NCBI RefSeq assembly: GCF_900573985.1
Contig: NZ_UWOK01000001.1
Span: 372,001 to 436,000 of the forward strand
DNA length: 64,000 nucleotides
Reading direction: 5' to 3'
Source: Campylobacter showae
GTDB taxonomy: Bacteria > Campylobacterota > Campylobacteria > Campylobacterales > Campylobacteraceae
The position numbers and the translations under genes are program-made. Below are positions 1 through 8,314 of the stretch, piece after piece. The notes below the pieces were generated by a model, which saw only the letters and a program-made list of their open reading frames with translations, searched no databases and was not told the DNA's origin. Every line of letters starts with the position of its first letter. Within the stretch, counting starts at the first letter, position 1.

Positions 1-414
1 GAAATCATTTTTATAGGCTCGGCAGGACTTTACAAAGACGGCGAAGTTTTTGAAATTTACGAGAGCTCAGTCGCGGCAAACATCGAAATTTCAAGCCTAG
101 AAAACAAAAGCTATTCGCCGATAGAGAGTGAAATCACTTCTGTTGTTCCACGTGGAACATGCAAGGTTAACTCATCAAATTTTATCACAACCGATCAAAA
201 TTTAGCTCACAAGCTTTTTGATAGAGGATATTTTTTAGAAAATATGGAATTTTTTGCCGTCCTCAAAGTCGCGCAAAAATTTCAAATCCCCGCTTACGGC
301 ATATTCGTCGCAACGAATTTCTGCGACAAAAACGCGCACGCAGACTTTAGCAAAAATCACGAGCAAGCAAAAAAGGAGCTCGAAAAATACCTAAAACAAA
401 AGGAAATCATTTGA
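1..414 (+). CDS. C-terminal part of a nucleoside phosphorylase-like protein (5' end outside window)
   Basis: The frame is open from base 1 to a TGA at 412-414, giving 137 residues of a protein whose start lies before the window. It contains [10 protein letters not shown] near the left edge and a C-terminal stretch ([13 protein letters not shown], then [10 protein letters not shown]) like the alpha/beta core of phosphorylase-superfamily proteins, where a Met-Glu pair contacts the nucleoside. In Campylobacter a gene of this type precedes rlmN, which agrees. Its stop overlaps the TTG start of rlmN, so the two are probably co-translated. A perfect parS-type palindrome lies inside it at 144-159. 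The family is inferred from partial sequence; the substrate is unknown. Confidence 0.6.
   Translation, partial: EIIFIGSAGLYKDGEVFEIYESSVAANIEISSLENKSYSPIESEITSVVPRGTCKVNSSNFITTDQNLAHKLFDRGYFLENMEFFAVLKVAQKFQIPAYGIFVATNFCDKNAHADFSKNHEQAKKELEKYLKQKEII
144..159. promoter_or_regulatory. parS: parS centromere site (ParB binding), copy 1
   Basis: Perfect 16-bp palindrome TGTTCCACGTGGAACA, matching the bacterial parS consensus (TGTTNCACGTGNAACA type). It lies inside a coding sequence, as parS sites often do. An identical copy is at 2782-2797. Both are within 20 kb of dnaA, the usual place for ParB loading sites. Confidence 0.85.
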
Positions 415-1502
415 AAAATTTGCTTGATTTTACATTAGACGAGCTAAAATCACAGCTCTCGCCGCCATTTCGCGCGAAGCAAATTTTCGAGTGGCTATAT
501 AAGAAAAACGCAACTAGTTTTGATGAGATGTTAAATTTGCCGAAGGATCTGCGTACAAATTTGGCGCAGGAGTTTTACCTTGATCCGCTAAAATGCGTCA
601 AATTTGAACGTAGCGCCGATGGCTCTATAAAGTATCTTTTCGAGCTCAAAGACGGGCTGCGTATCGAAAGCGTGTTGCTGCCGATGAAAGAAGAGATCAG
701 CGACGAAAACGGTGAGGTGGCACGCCATGCTCGTTATACGATCTGTGTTAGCTCACAGGTAGGCTGCCGCATGGGCTGTTCGTTTTGCCTAACAGGCAAG
801 AGCGGACTAACAAGAAACCTAACGCCGGGCGAGATCGTAGGGCAAATTTTATGGATAAAAAGAGAAAACAAAATCCCATACGAGCGCCGCGTAAACGTCG
901 TATATATGGGCATGGGCGAGCCTCTGGATAATCTAGAAAACGTTAGTAAAGCCATAAAAATTTTAAAAGAGAACGATGGATTAGCTATCGCTCCGCGCCG
1001 CCAAACCGTTAGTACTAGCGGGCTAGGCAGCCAGATAAAAAAGCTCGGCGAGATGGATCTGGGCGTGCTGTTAGCGATATCTTTGCACGCCGTTACTAAC
1101 GAGCTTCGTAGCAAACTGATGCCGATAAATAACGCCTACAAAATCGAGTCCGTTATGGAGGCGGTGAGAGGGTTTCCCATCGATATGCGCAAGCGAGTGA
1201 TGTTTGAGTACCTCGTCATAAAAGACATGAATGACGGCATAAAGGACGCCAAAAAGCTCGTCTCGCTGCTGCACGGCATCAAGGCAAAGGTAAATTTGAT
1301 CTACTTTAACCCGCACGAGGGCAGCGAATACGGTCGTCCGAACAAAGCCGATATGGAGGCATTTCAGACGTATCTGCGCGACCACGGCGTAACCTGCACC
1401 ATCAGGCAGAGCAAGGGGCTAGATATCAGCGCAGCGTGCGGACAGCTAAAAGAGCGCGACAATCAAATAAACGGCAAAACGATAGCTAAGACGGCAAAAT
1501 GA
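411..1502 (+). CDS. rlmN: 23S rRNA (adenine-2503-C2)/tRNA A37 methyltransferase RlmN
   Basis: A 363-residue radical SAM methyltransferase that makes 2-methyladenosine at A2503 of 23S rRNA and, in many bacteria, A37 of some tRNAs. The [4Fe-4S] motif CxxxCxxC is visible in [14 protein letters not shown] around residues 118-125, followed by GMGEPLDN, the SAM-binding GEP region. The second catalytic Cys is near the C-terminus in ISAACGQLK. The N-terminal [11 protein letters not shown] segment is typical of the family. The start is a TTG overlapping the preceding stop (TTGA). The stop overlaps the ATG of the next small gene (ATGA), so translation is probably coupled. Length is normal. Confidence 0.95.
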   Translation: MKNLLDFTLDELKSQLSPPFRAKQIFEWLYKKNATSFDEMLNLPKDLRTNLAQEFYLDPLKCVKFERSADGSIKYLFELKDGLRIESVLLPMKEEISDENGEVARHARYTICVSSQVGCRMGCSFCLTGKSGLTRNLTPGEIVGQILWIKRENKIPYERRVNVVYMGMGEPLDNLENVSKAIKILKENDGLAIAPRRQTVSTSGLGSQIKKLGEMDLGVLLAISLHAVTNELRSKLMPINNAYKIESVMEAVRGFPIDMRKRVMFEYLVIKDMNDGIKDAKKLVSLLHGIKAKVNLIYFNPHEGSEYGRPNKADMEAFQTYLRDHGVTCTIRQSKGLDISAACGQLKERDNQINGKTIAKTAK

Positions 1503-1603
1503 CACTACTTGATATATCACAGATAGTTTTCGTCTGTATCGTGGTTTTTATAGGGCTTGGACTGATTATAAAAACGGCTTTTTATGACAAATCCAACCGA
1601 TGA
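1499..1603 (+). CDS. 34-residue single-pass membrane peptide downstream of rlmN
   Basis: A small open frame begins with an ATG sharing four bases with the rlmN stop (ATGA) and ends at TGA 1601-1603. It encodes 34 residues with one hydrophobic helix ([16 protein letters not shown]) and a short basic tail. I recall a short ORF in the same place after rlmN in C. jejuni, which supports it being real. No function can be assigned; the coupling suggests co-expression with rlmN. Confidence 0.55.
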   Translation: MTLLDISQIVFVCIVVFIGLGLIIKTAFYDKSNR

Positions 1604-1914
1604 AATAGTATTCTTAAGAGAGCAAATAGACAGAAATAACGACAGCTCGTTTTTCGTTTTTCTCTACGATTTTTGTTATTTTGATAAGAAAAATTCTCAA
1701 AAAAATCCTAAAAATCTGCCTAGAAAACGAGATAGAAGATAAAAATTTAAGGGCTAAGATTTTAGATATTTTACGCTTTACGACCTATTTGATGCTCAGT
1801 CATCGCGATAAAAAAGATGTGTATAAGATGAAAAACTTTAAAAAAGTCGAAGAAAAATTCGGAGATTATTTCCAAATCATGAGGCAAATCAGTAGAAAAT
1901 TTATAATGCAATAA
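1584..1914 (+). pseudogene. Small helical protein, apparently split by a frameshift at an A7 run
   Basis: An ATG at 1584 opens a frame starting [18 protein letters not shown] that runs to a TAA near 1740. An overlapping frame, one base out of register and openable from a TTG at 1681, continues to 1914 and encodes a lysine-rich helical protein ending ISRKFIMQ. The frames overlap across an A-rich stretch including CTCAAAAAAATCC around 1693-1705, where one added or lost A would join them into about 105 residues. It could be a pseudogene, a slippage-controlled gene, or two separate short ORFs. No domain is recognised. The gap 1915-2070 downstream shows nothing I can name. Confidence 0.45.
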
Positions 1915-2070
1915 CAGCAAAAACAAAACCGTAAAGTTTATGAGTTGCGATTAAATTTTATTTTTTAATAAATATACAACACTCCGTCACAGTAGCTAAA
2001 TTTATTCTGCCACCTTACGCTATCGCCCACAAATGTAATCGGATTATAAGCCTACCAGAGCTTTGGCGTA

Positions 2071-2551
2071 TCATGCTTCCAGCCGCAAGGAGGGTGGCCT
2101 AAAATTTAATATTTTTAGCAAATTTATATTGAAATCAATGCGAAATTTCGGGTAAATTTTACGTATGCCGTACTCTTGAAATCTACGCAGAACAATCGGA
2201 AGCACCGAATAATCATAGGCTTCAATCGGCAAGCCGCACGTCAGAACATCCTGAATCAAACTCTCTTTTTTAACCGATAAAATCTCCCGAGCCGCAGCTG
2301 CGATCTCATCCATTAGCGAGTATTGCCGTAAAATTTGATCGCTAAAACGACAAATTTCGGCAAAAATATCAAGATCGATATCGCTCCACTCGTTTGAGCT
2401 TTGATAGCTGCTCAAATTTTGCAAATTTGACGCAAAACGGAGCAAAATTTTTACCGATATCTAGCGAGTGATTGCCGATATTTTTAAACCAATTTTGTGT
2501 ATTTAGCTCGCGTTCAAATTCTGATTTTAGTTGCTCGATATCTAACTTCAT
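2071..2551 (-). pseudogene. Conserved-looking unknown protein broken by a one-base frameshift
   Basis: Read on the minus strand, an ATG at 2551 starts MKLDIEQLKSEFERELNTQN and stays open for 60 codons with a normal acidic-helical composition. A second frame, one base out of register, is open from about 2445 to 2071 and carries the rest (SSYQSSNEWSDIDLDIFAE and onward). Removing one base from the TTTT run at 2417-2420 would join them into about 160 residues reading KFANLSSYQSS, which uses the AAATTT word common in this genome. I infer a frameshifted gene, recent decay, or a sequencing error. No family is recognised. It sits 10 bp after the stop of the downstream-facing pseudouridine synthase gene. 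Confidence 0.5.
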
Positions 2552-2561
2552 TGCTTATCTT

Positions 2562-3503
2562 TTATTTTGATTTTATGATCTTGCAAAACTCGTTTCTAGC
2601 GTCAAATTTGGATTTTATTTTGTACTCTACGCCGTCAAATTTAAAACTAATTTCATTCGAATGTAGCAGCAATCTCGGTGCACCGGTCATCAAAATTCGC
2701 TCAGCTTCGCTCATCTCTTTATCTAAAATTTTCTCGATTTGCGGTCGCGCTAGACCATAAAGCGGTTCGCCTAAAATCTTATGTTCCACGTGGAACAAAT
2801 GCAAACGAATTTGATGCTGTCTGCCCGTAAGCGGTACGGCTCGAACCAGCGTCGCATCGATATCGGCAAAATACTCTAACGGCAAAATCTCCGTAACCGC
2901 ACTTTTGCCATCCTCGCAAATTCGCATTCGCATTTTCACGTCGTCATAGTCGTTTGCTAGATCCATACTCGCTTCGATACACAAATTTTCGCTTATTTTG
3001 CCGTGTGCGAGCGCGACGTAGCTTTTATAAACCTGGCGATTTTCAAAAAGTTTTTTCAAATTTATGACCGCATTTTTGTCTTTGCCAACGACGATGAGTC
3101 CGCTAGTTTCGCAGTCCAGACGATGCGCTACTGACGCCTCGCGGCCGTAGAGCGACCAAATTTCGTCATTTAGCGAGTACTCGCAGTGCCTGCCGTTTGG
3201 GTGACTGAGCACGCCGCTGGGTTTATCAAAAACCGCAAATTTATCGCACTCAAAAATCGGCTGTAAACCGCGCGGATTCGTCTCATAATCTATCAGACAA
3301 ATTTCACCGCTTAGCAATGCGTTTTTCTCGCTGACGACCGCGCCGTCGCAGATAAGTCGGCCTTTGTCGATTAGGCGCTGGGCTTCGCGCATTTTATAGC
3401 CGTTTTGCAGCAAAATTTCATACGCTTTTTGCCCTTCGGCACGTGCGATAAATTTATGAATATAAGGCAATTTTAACTCTTTAAATCTAAAATTTAAGGG
3501 CAA
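2562..3503 (-). CDS. RluA-family rRNA/tRNA pseudouridine synthase
   Basis: A 313-residue pseudouridine synthase. An S4-like RNA-binding segment (AQRLIDKGRLICDGAVV) occupies about residues 35-75. The catalytic domain follows, with motif II HRLDCETSGLIVV holding the catalytic Asp, then the motif III region RQHQIRLHLFHVEH. A gene of this type lies before purB in C. jejuni (Cj0022c) as well. It is divergent from purB with a 93-bp gap. The target uridine cannot be told from sequence; RluC/RluD-like is most likely. A parS palindrome is embedded at 2782-2797, where it encodes part of FHVEHK. Confidence 0.9.
   Translation of the reverse strand: MPLNFRFKELKLPYIHKFIARAEGQKAYEILLQNGYKMREAQRLIDKGRLICDGAVVSEKNALLSGEICLIDYETNPRGLQPIFECDKFAVFDKPSGVLSHPNGRHCEYSLNDEIWSLYGREASVAHRLDCETSGLIVVGKDKNAVINLKKLFENRQVYKSYVALAHGKISENLCIEASMDLANDYDDVKMRMRICEDGKSAVTEILPLEYFADIDATLVRAVPLTGRQHQIRLHLFHVEHKILGEPLYGLARPQIEKILDKEMSEAERILMTGAPRLLLHSNEISFKFDGVEYKIKSKFDARNEFCKIIKSK
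2782..2797. promoter_or_regulatory. parS: parS centromere site (ParB binding), copy 2
   Basis: Second perfect copy of TGTTCCACGTGGAACA, 2.6 kb from the first and inside the pseudouridine synthase gene. Two identical 16-bp palindromes this close are very unlikely by chance and match the known parS consensus. ParB (Spo0J) would load here near the origin. Confidence 0.85.
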
Positions 3504-3542
3504 ATTTAGCGGATACTAACCGCCTTTTCAGCCCAGTTTTTA

Positions 3543-3548
3543 TATAAT
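3543..3548 (+). promoter_or_regulatory. Probable sigma-70 -10 element for purB
   Basis: TATAAT lies 49 bp before the purB ATG in the divergent gap. Campylobacter housekeeping promoters depend mainly on the -10 box and upstream T-rich DNA, so no -35 is claimed. Confidence 0.5.
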
Positions 3549-3596
3549 CTTTCCTTAAAAAATTATACAAAAATTCGCATAAAAAAGGCTAAAGAG

Positions 3597-4940
3597 ATGG
3601 TAGAGAGATATTCGCGTGAACAGATGGCGCAGAAGTGGGATATGCAGGCAAAATACGGCGCGTGGCTGGAGGTCGAAAAGGCTGCGGTCAAGGCATGGAA
3701 TAAGCTGGGTTTTATCAGCGATGCGGACTGCGAGAAAATTTGCAAAAACGCAAAATTTGACGTAGCACGCATCGACGAGATTGAAAAGACGACCAAGCAC
3801 GACGTGATCGCATTTCTAACGAGCGTGAGCGAGAGCCTGGGCGAGGAGAGCCGCTTCGTACACTACGGCATGACTAGCTCAGATTGCATTGACACCGCCG
3901 TCGCGCTTCAGATCAAAAGCAGCATGGAGCTCATTATCGAGGACGTAAAAGGCCTGATGAGCGCGATCAAAACCAGAGCGCAGGAGCACAAAAACACGAT
4001 GATGGTCGGCCGTAGCCACGGCATCCACGGCGAGCCGATCACCTTCGGGCTCGTGCTTGCGGTCTGGTACGACGAGGTCGCGCGCGCGCTCAAGCTGCTA
4101 CAAGACGCCAAAGAGGTCGCCGCCTACGGCAAGCTAAGCGGCGCTATGGGAAATTTCGCTCACGCACCGCTCGAGTTTGAGGAGCTAACCTGCGCCGAGC
4201 TCGGCCTAAAGCCAGCCCCAGCGTCAAATCAAGTCATTCAGCGCGATCGCTACGCCCACGTCATCAGCGCGATCGCCGTCCTAGCCGCCACCTGCGAAAA
4301 GATCGCCGTCGCCGTGCGCCACTTCCAAAGGACGGAAGTTTACGAGGCAGAGGAATACTTTAGCCCCGGCCAAAAGGGCTCCAGCGCGATGCCACATAAA
4401 CGCAATCCCGTACTTAGCGAAAACATCACTGGCCTTTGCAGGATGCTGCGCTCATACGTGACGCCGGCACTCGAAAATGTCGCGCTCTGGCACGAACGCG
4501 ACATCAGCCACAGCTCGGTCGAGCGATTTATCCTGCCGGACGCCTTTATCACGGCTGATTTTATGCTCGCGCGCATTACGAATTTGATCGCAAATCTGGT
4601 AGTTTATCCGGAAAATATGATGAAAAATCTAAATTTGACCGGTGGGCTCGTCTTTTCTCAGCGCGTGCTTCTGCAGCTTCCGCAGCGCGGGATCTCGCGC
4701 GAGGACGCGTATAAGATCGTACAGCGCAACGCTATGAAGGTCTGGGCGGATCTACAAGAGGGCAAAAAAGCGATAAACGAAAACGGCGAGAGCCTATTTT
4801 TGCAAAATTTGCTCGCCGACGAGGAGCTACGCGCGAGCCTGGGCGAGGCAGAGATCAAAGAGTGCTTTGATTATGCGTATTACGCCAGGCACGTGGATGG
4901 GATATTTAAAAGAGTTTTTGGAAAGCAGGACGAAATTTAA
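3597..4940 (+). CDS. purB: Adenylosuccinate lyase
   Basis: A 447-residue member of the fumarase/aspartase superfamily. It cleaves SAICAR to AICAR plus fumarate and adenylosuccinate to AMP plus fumarate in purine synthesis. The superfamily signature GSSAMPHKRNP is present near residues 260-270 on the flexible catalytic loop, with earlier conserved blocks HYGMTSSD and GRSHGIHGEP (catalytic His region). Start ATG follows an A/G-rich RBS. Its stop overlaps the nrdA ATG (TAATG), giving a purB-nrdA operon as in C. jejuni. Length is standard. Confidence 0.96.
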   Translation: MVERYSREQMAQKWDMQAKYGAWLEVEKAAVKAWNKLGFISDADCEKICKNAKFDVARIDEIEKTTKHDVIAFLTSVSESLGEESRFVHYGMTSSDCIDTAVALQIKSSMELIIEDVKGLMSAIKTRAQEHKNTMMVGRSHGIHGEPITFGLVLAVWYDEVARALKLLQDAKEVAAYGKLSGAMGNFAHAPLEFEELTCAELGLKPAPASNQVIQRDRYAHVISAIAVLAATCEKIAVAVRHFQRTEVYEAEEYFSPGQKGSSAMPHKRNPVLSENITGLCRMLRSYVTPALENVALWHERDISHSSVERFILPDAFITADFMLARITNLIANLVVYPENMMKNLNLTGGLVFSQRVLLQLPQRGISREDAYKIVQRNAMKVWADLQEGKKAINENGESLFLQNLLADEELRASLGEAEIKECFDYAYYARHVDGIFKRVFGKQDEI

Positions 4941-7315
4941 TGAAAGTACTAAAACGAAACGGACGCACGGAAGAGCTTGACGTAAGCAAGATCAAAAAAT
5001 ACACGAGCGAGGCGGTCGCTGGGCTAGCAAACGTGAGCCTAAGCGAGCTTGAGGTGGATGCGAAAATTCAATTTCGCGATATGATAACGACCGAAGAGAT
5101 CCAGCAAACGCTAATCAAAACGGCCGTCGAAAAGATCGACATCGACCGCCCAAACTGGACCTTCGTCGCAGCAAGGCTGTTTTTATACGACCTTTATCAC
5201 AAGGTCACGGGCTTTAGCGGCTACAACCACCTACGCGACTATCTGCAAAAAGGCGAAAAAGCAGGCCGCGTCATCCCTGGACTAAAAGAAAAATACGATC
5301 TGGACGACCTAAACGACTACATTAGGCCCGAGCGCGACTTGCAGTTTGCATATCTAGGTATCAAGACCCTATACGACCGCTATCTCATAAAAGACCGCAG
5401 CGGTGCGCCGATCGAGCTACCGCAGCAGATGTTTATGGCCATAGCGATGTTCCTCGCGCAAAACGAACTAGACTGCCAAGGCTGGGCGAAGAAATTTTAC
5501 GACCTTATATCTAAATTTGAAGTCATGCTAGCCACTCCGACGCTCTCAAACGCCCGCACGACGCGCCACCAGCTAAGCTCCTGCTACGTGGGAAGTACGC
5601 CAGATAATATCGAGGGAATTTTCGATAGCTATAAAGAGATGGCATTGCTTAGCAAATTTGGCGGGGGTATCGGCTGGGACTGGTGCAAGGTGCGCGCTAT
5701 GGGCGGTAGCATCGACGGACATAAAAATGCGGCCGGCGGTATAATTCCGTTTCTAAAAGTCACGAACGACATCGCCGTCGCCGTCGATCAACTAGGCACG
5801 AGAAAGGGCGCGATAGCCGTCTACGTCGAGCCGTGGCACATGGACGTGAGCGACTTCCTGGATCTGCGCAAAAACTCGGGCGAGGAGCGCCGAAGAGCGC
5901 ACGAGCTATTTCCAGCGCTTTGGATAAACGACCTTTTCATGAAACGCGTCAAAGAAAACGCGCGCTGGACTCTCTTTGACCCCGCAGAAGTCGCCGATCT
6001 GTGCGATCTATACGGCGATGAGTTCGAGGAACGCTATCTAGCATACGAAAACGACGAAAAGATCCAAAAAAACGTCGTCATGGCAAAGGAACTGTGGAAG
6101 AAAATTTTAACTAGCTATTTTGAATCTGGCATGCCGTTTTTGTGCTTTAAAGATAATGCCAACAAAGCCAATCCGAACGACCACGACGGCATCATCAGAA
6201 GCTCAAATTTATGCACCGAAATTTTCCAAAATACGCAACCGAACTACTACAAGATCAAGATCACGTTTGATAACGGCTCCGAGCGGCTATTTGACGAAGA
6301 AGAAGACGTCACGGTCGATAGCGGCATAACCAAAAAAGCCAAAAAGCTAAGCGCGCTAGATAGCATCGGCGGCGAGCAAATTTTCATCGTCGAAAAAGAA
6401 AGCGTCGAGGGCAAAACCGCCGTATGCAACCTCGCGAGCATAAATTTAAGCAAAATCAACAAAAAAGATGACATCGAGCGCGTCGTGCCGATCGCCGTAC
6501 GTATGTTAGATAACGTCATCGATCTAAATTTCTACCCGCACAAAAAGGTCAAACACACCAACCTAGTCTCTCGCTCGATCGGCCTTGGCGTGATGGGCGA
6601 GGCGCAGATGCTAGCCGAACGCGGCGTGAAATGGGGCAGCTACGAGCACCTAGCGCTGATTGATAGCGTGATGGAAAACATAAGCTATAACGCCATCTAC
6701 GCCAGCTCAAATTTGGCGGTAGAAAAGGGCGTGTATCCGCTTTTTGAAGGCTCAAAGTGGAGCAGGGGAGTGATGCCTATCGATACGGCAAACGTAAACG
6801 CCAAAGCGCTTCTAAACGATAGAGGCGGGCTGTTTGACGAGAACGCCTGCGACTGGAGCAAACTACGCGAAAAGGTCAAAAAAGACGGTATGCGAAACGG
6901 CTATCTGATGGCGATCGCGCCGACGTCGAGCATCAGCATACTCGTGGGCACCACCCAGACGATCGAGCCCGTATATAAGCGCAAGTGGTTCGAGCACAAC
7001 CTGAGTGGCATGATACCAAACGTCGTGCCGAATCTCAGCCCAGAGACGTGGCAGTTCTACACGCCTGCCTACGAGCTAGATCAGCGCATGCTCGTGCGTG
7101 CCGGCGCCATCCGCCAAAAGTGGATCGACCAAGGCCAAAGCCTAAATATTTTCATGAGTCTAGACAAAGCCAGCGGCGGATATCTGAGCGAAATTTACAC
7201 GCTTGCGTGGGAGCTGGGACTAAAATCGACCTACTATCTACGCTCCGAAAGCCCTGATAGCGAAAAGCTAAATAACGTCGCCGATCGCTCGATCGAGTGC
7301 GAGGGATGTCAGTAA
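4940..7315 (+). CDS. nrdA: Class Ia ribonucleoside-diphosphate reductase, alpha subunit
   Basis: A 791-residue enzyme reducing ribonucleoside diphosphates to deoxy forms, partner of NrdB at 46.7-47.7 kb. An N-terminal ATP-cone (from VLKRNGRTEELD) gives allosteric control. Active-site residues visible: Cys215 (SSCYVGS), Cys425 and Glu427 (SNLCTEI), Cys496 (AVCNLASINL), and the C-terminal shuttle pair in CEGCQ (Cys787, Cys790). Cys425 and Cys496 are 71 residues apart, against 23 in E. coli, because of an extra charged segment (NYYKIKITFDNGSERLFDEE and onward), probably an epsilonproteobacterial feature. Translation is coupled to purB by a one-base overlap. The beta subunit gene is about 40 kb away, not adjacent. 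Confidence 0.96.
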   Translation: MKVLKRNGRTEELDVSKIKKYTSEAVAGLANVSLSELEVDAKIQFRDMITTEEIQQTLIKTAVEKIDIDRPNWTFVAARLFLYDLYHKVTGFSGYNHLRDYLQKGEKAGRVIPGLKEKYDLDDLNDYIRPERDLQFAYLGIKTLYDRYLIKDRSGAPIELPQQMFMAIAMFLAQNELDCQGWAKKFYDLISKFEVMLATPTLSNARTTRHQLSSCYVGSTPDNIEGIFDSYKEMALLSKFGGGIGWDWCKVRAMGGSIDGHKNAAGGIIPFLKVTNDIAVAVDQLGTRKGAIAVYVEPWHMDVSDFLDLRKNSGEERRRAHELFPALWINDLFMKRVKENARWTLFDPAEVADLCDLYGDEFEERYLAYENDEKIQKNVVMAKELWKKILTSYFESGMPFLCFKDNANKANPNDHDGIIRSSNLCTEIFQNTQPNYYKIKITFDNGSERLFDEEEDVTVDSGITKKAKKLSALDSIGGEQIFIVEKESVEGKTAVCNLASINLSKINKKDDIERVVPIAVRMLDNVIDLNFYPHKKVKHTNLVSRSIGLGVMGEAQMLAERGVKWGSYEHLALIDSVMENISYNAIYASSNLAVEKGVYPLFEGSKWSRGVMPIDTANVNAKALLNDRGGLFDENACDWSKLREKVKKDGMRNGYLMAIAPTSSISILVGTTQTIEPVYKRKWFEHNLSGMIPNVVPNLSPETWQFYTPAYELDQRMLVRAGAIRQKWIDQGQSLNIFMSLDKASGGYLSEIYTLAWELGLKSTYYLRSESPDSEKLNNVADRSIECEGCQ

Positions 7316-7346
7316 ATCTATTTAGTAAAATTACGAGAGGATAAAT

Positions 7347-7760
7347 TTGGAAAATAAAGATATTATTTTAGCTAAATGGCAAACCTGTGTAGAAATGGCA
7401 AATTCTATAAGCCAAAGGCGAGATACTTTAAACAATTTGTTTGTAACTCTCAACATGGCAATTCTAACAGCTATTTCAATTATATAGGATTTAAAATCTT
7501 TAATTGTTTCTTTGATTGGTGTTTTATTATGCTTTGCTTGGATTTTTATATTAAGAAATTTTAGAATTCTAAATAGTGAAAAATTTAAAGTCATTAATGA
7601 TATTGAAAACAAACTACCAGAGAAACCATTTATTAAAGAATGGGAGCTTTTAAAAGATAGAAAATATATAGATAGGACAATACTTGAGTATTTTATTCCG
7701 TCAATATTTATAGTATCTTATATTGTTTTAATTATTATTTTAATATGTAATTATTCGTAA
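7347..7760 (+). pseudogene. RipA-like small membrane protein of a TIR pair, interrupted by in-frame TAG
   Basis: A TTG start at 7347 with RBS GAGAGGAT opens a frame (ENKDIILAKWQTCVEMANSI, then SQRRDTLNNLFVTLN) that meets a TAG at 7485-7487. The same frame is then open to TAA at 7758-7760, so one nonsense codon splits a protein of about 137 residues. The rebuilt protein has an amphipathic N-terminus, two adjacent transmembrane segments, NSEKFKVINDIENKLP, a KEWELL segment and a C-terminal transmembrane helix. This resembles RipA-family octameric membrane proteins, which I recall beside TIR-like genes. The region is much more AT-rich than nrdA and tpx, a sign of transfer. The TAG may replace TGG (Trp). 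A restart after the TAG, for example TTG 7512, is possible. Confidence 0.65.
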
Positions 7761-7770
7761 GGAAAAATTT

Positions 7771-8166
7771 ATGTACAATTTGTTTATTAGTCACTCTTGG
7801 GCGTATGGAGAAGCATATGATAATCTTGTAAAGCTATTGAATGCAAAACCATATTTTTATTATAAAAATTATTCAGTTCCTAAAAATAATCCAATTCATA
7901 ATGCGGGTAGTGATTGGGAGCTGAAAGAAGCAATAAAAAGGCAAATGCAGCCAGCAAGTTGCATTATTATATTGGCTGGAGTATATGCTACTTATAGCAA
8001 ATGGATTAATATTGAAATAGAGTTGGCAAAAAGCATGAACAAGAAAATAATTGCTGTACAACCTTGGGCAGCAGAAAGAACCTCTATGGTAGTTAAAAAC
8101 TCTGCCGACAGGATAGTTAAGTGGAGTACAGATTCTATTGTTGATGCGATACGAGAACTTTGTTAG
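7771..8166 (+). CDS. TIR-like domain protein (MTH538/DUF1863 type), probable defence effector or sensor
   Basis: A 131-residue protein that is a single TIR-like domain. The first strand reads YNLFISHSW, then SDWELKEAIKRQM, the hydrophobic strand CIIILAGVY, and SKWINIEIELA with the Trp and Glu at the usual catalytic-Glu position, then KKIIAVQPW. The same fold class includes ThsB of Thoeris, which makes a cyclic ADP-ribose-type signal on phage infection; that role here is inference. RBS AAGGA lies 10 bp after the RipA-like frame stop, so the two form an operon. No ThsA-like partner is in the window. AT-rich composition marks it as acquired. Downstream 8167-8277 is AT-rich with no gene seen. Confidence 0.8.
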   Translation: MYNLFISHSWAYGEAYDNLVKLLNAKPYFYYKNYSVPKNNPIHNAGSDWELKEAIKRQMQPASCIIILAGVYATYSKWINIEIELAKSMNKKIIAVQPWAAERTSMVVKNSADRIVKWSTDSIVDAIRELC

Positions 8167-8277
8167 TAGGAATAATTACATGAGTTATTTTTTACCCTTG
8201 TTATCTATATAAGATTATTTGTAAAAATTTAGTAAATTTATACTATCACTATTTGGTAAGGAATTTAAGATTTGTAT

Positions 8278-8299
8278 AAAAAAGACCGCTCTCGCGGCC
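8278..8299 (-). terminator. Intrinsic terminator of tpx
   Basis: On the minus strand GGCCGC-GAGA-GCGGTC forms a six-pair stem with one G-U pair, followed by six T. It begins 15 bp after the tpx stop. Confidence 0.8.
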
Positions 8300-8314
8300 T
8301 TTAAATTTCGCGGC

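Noticed and set aside
6120-6519. Overlapping frames on both strands within nrdA
   Set aside because: Composition is that of an antisense or shifted reading of a highly conserved gene; no RBS and no domain.
4940-7315. Intein in nrdA
   Set aside because: The ~48-residue insert lacks the splice-junction Cys/Ser and HN motifs and is far too short; it is an in-frame loop of the enzyme.
7331-7612. 93-residue open frame on the minus strand opposite the RipA-like gene
   Set aside because: It is the shadow of an AT-rich coding frame; the plus frame has an RBS, known-family features and operon spacing.
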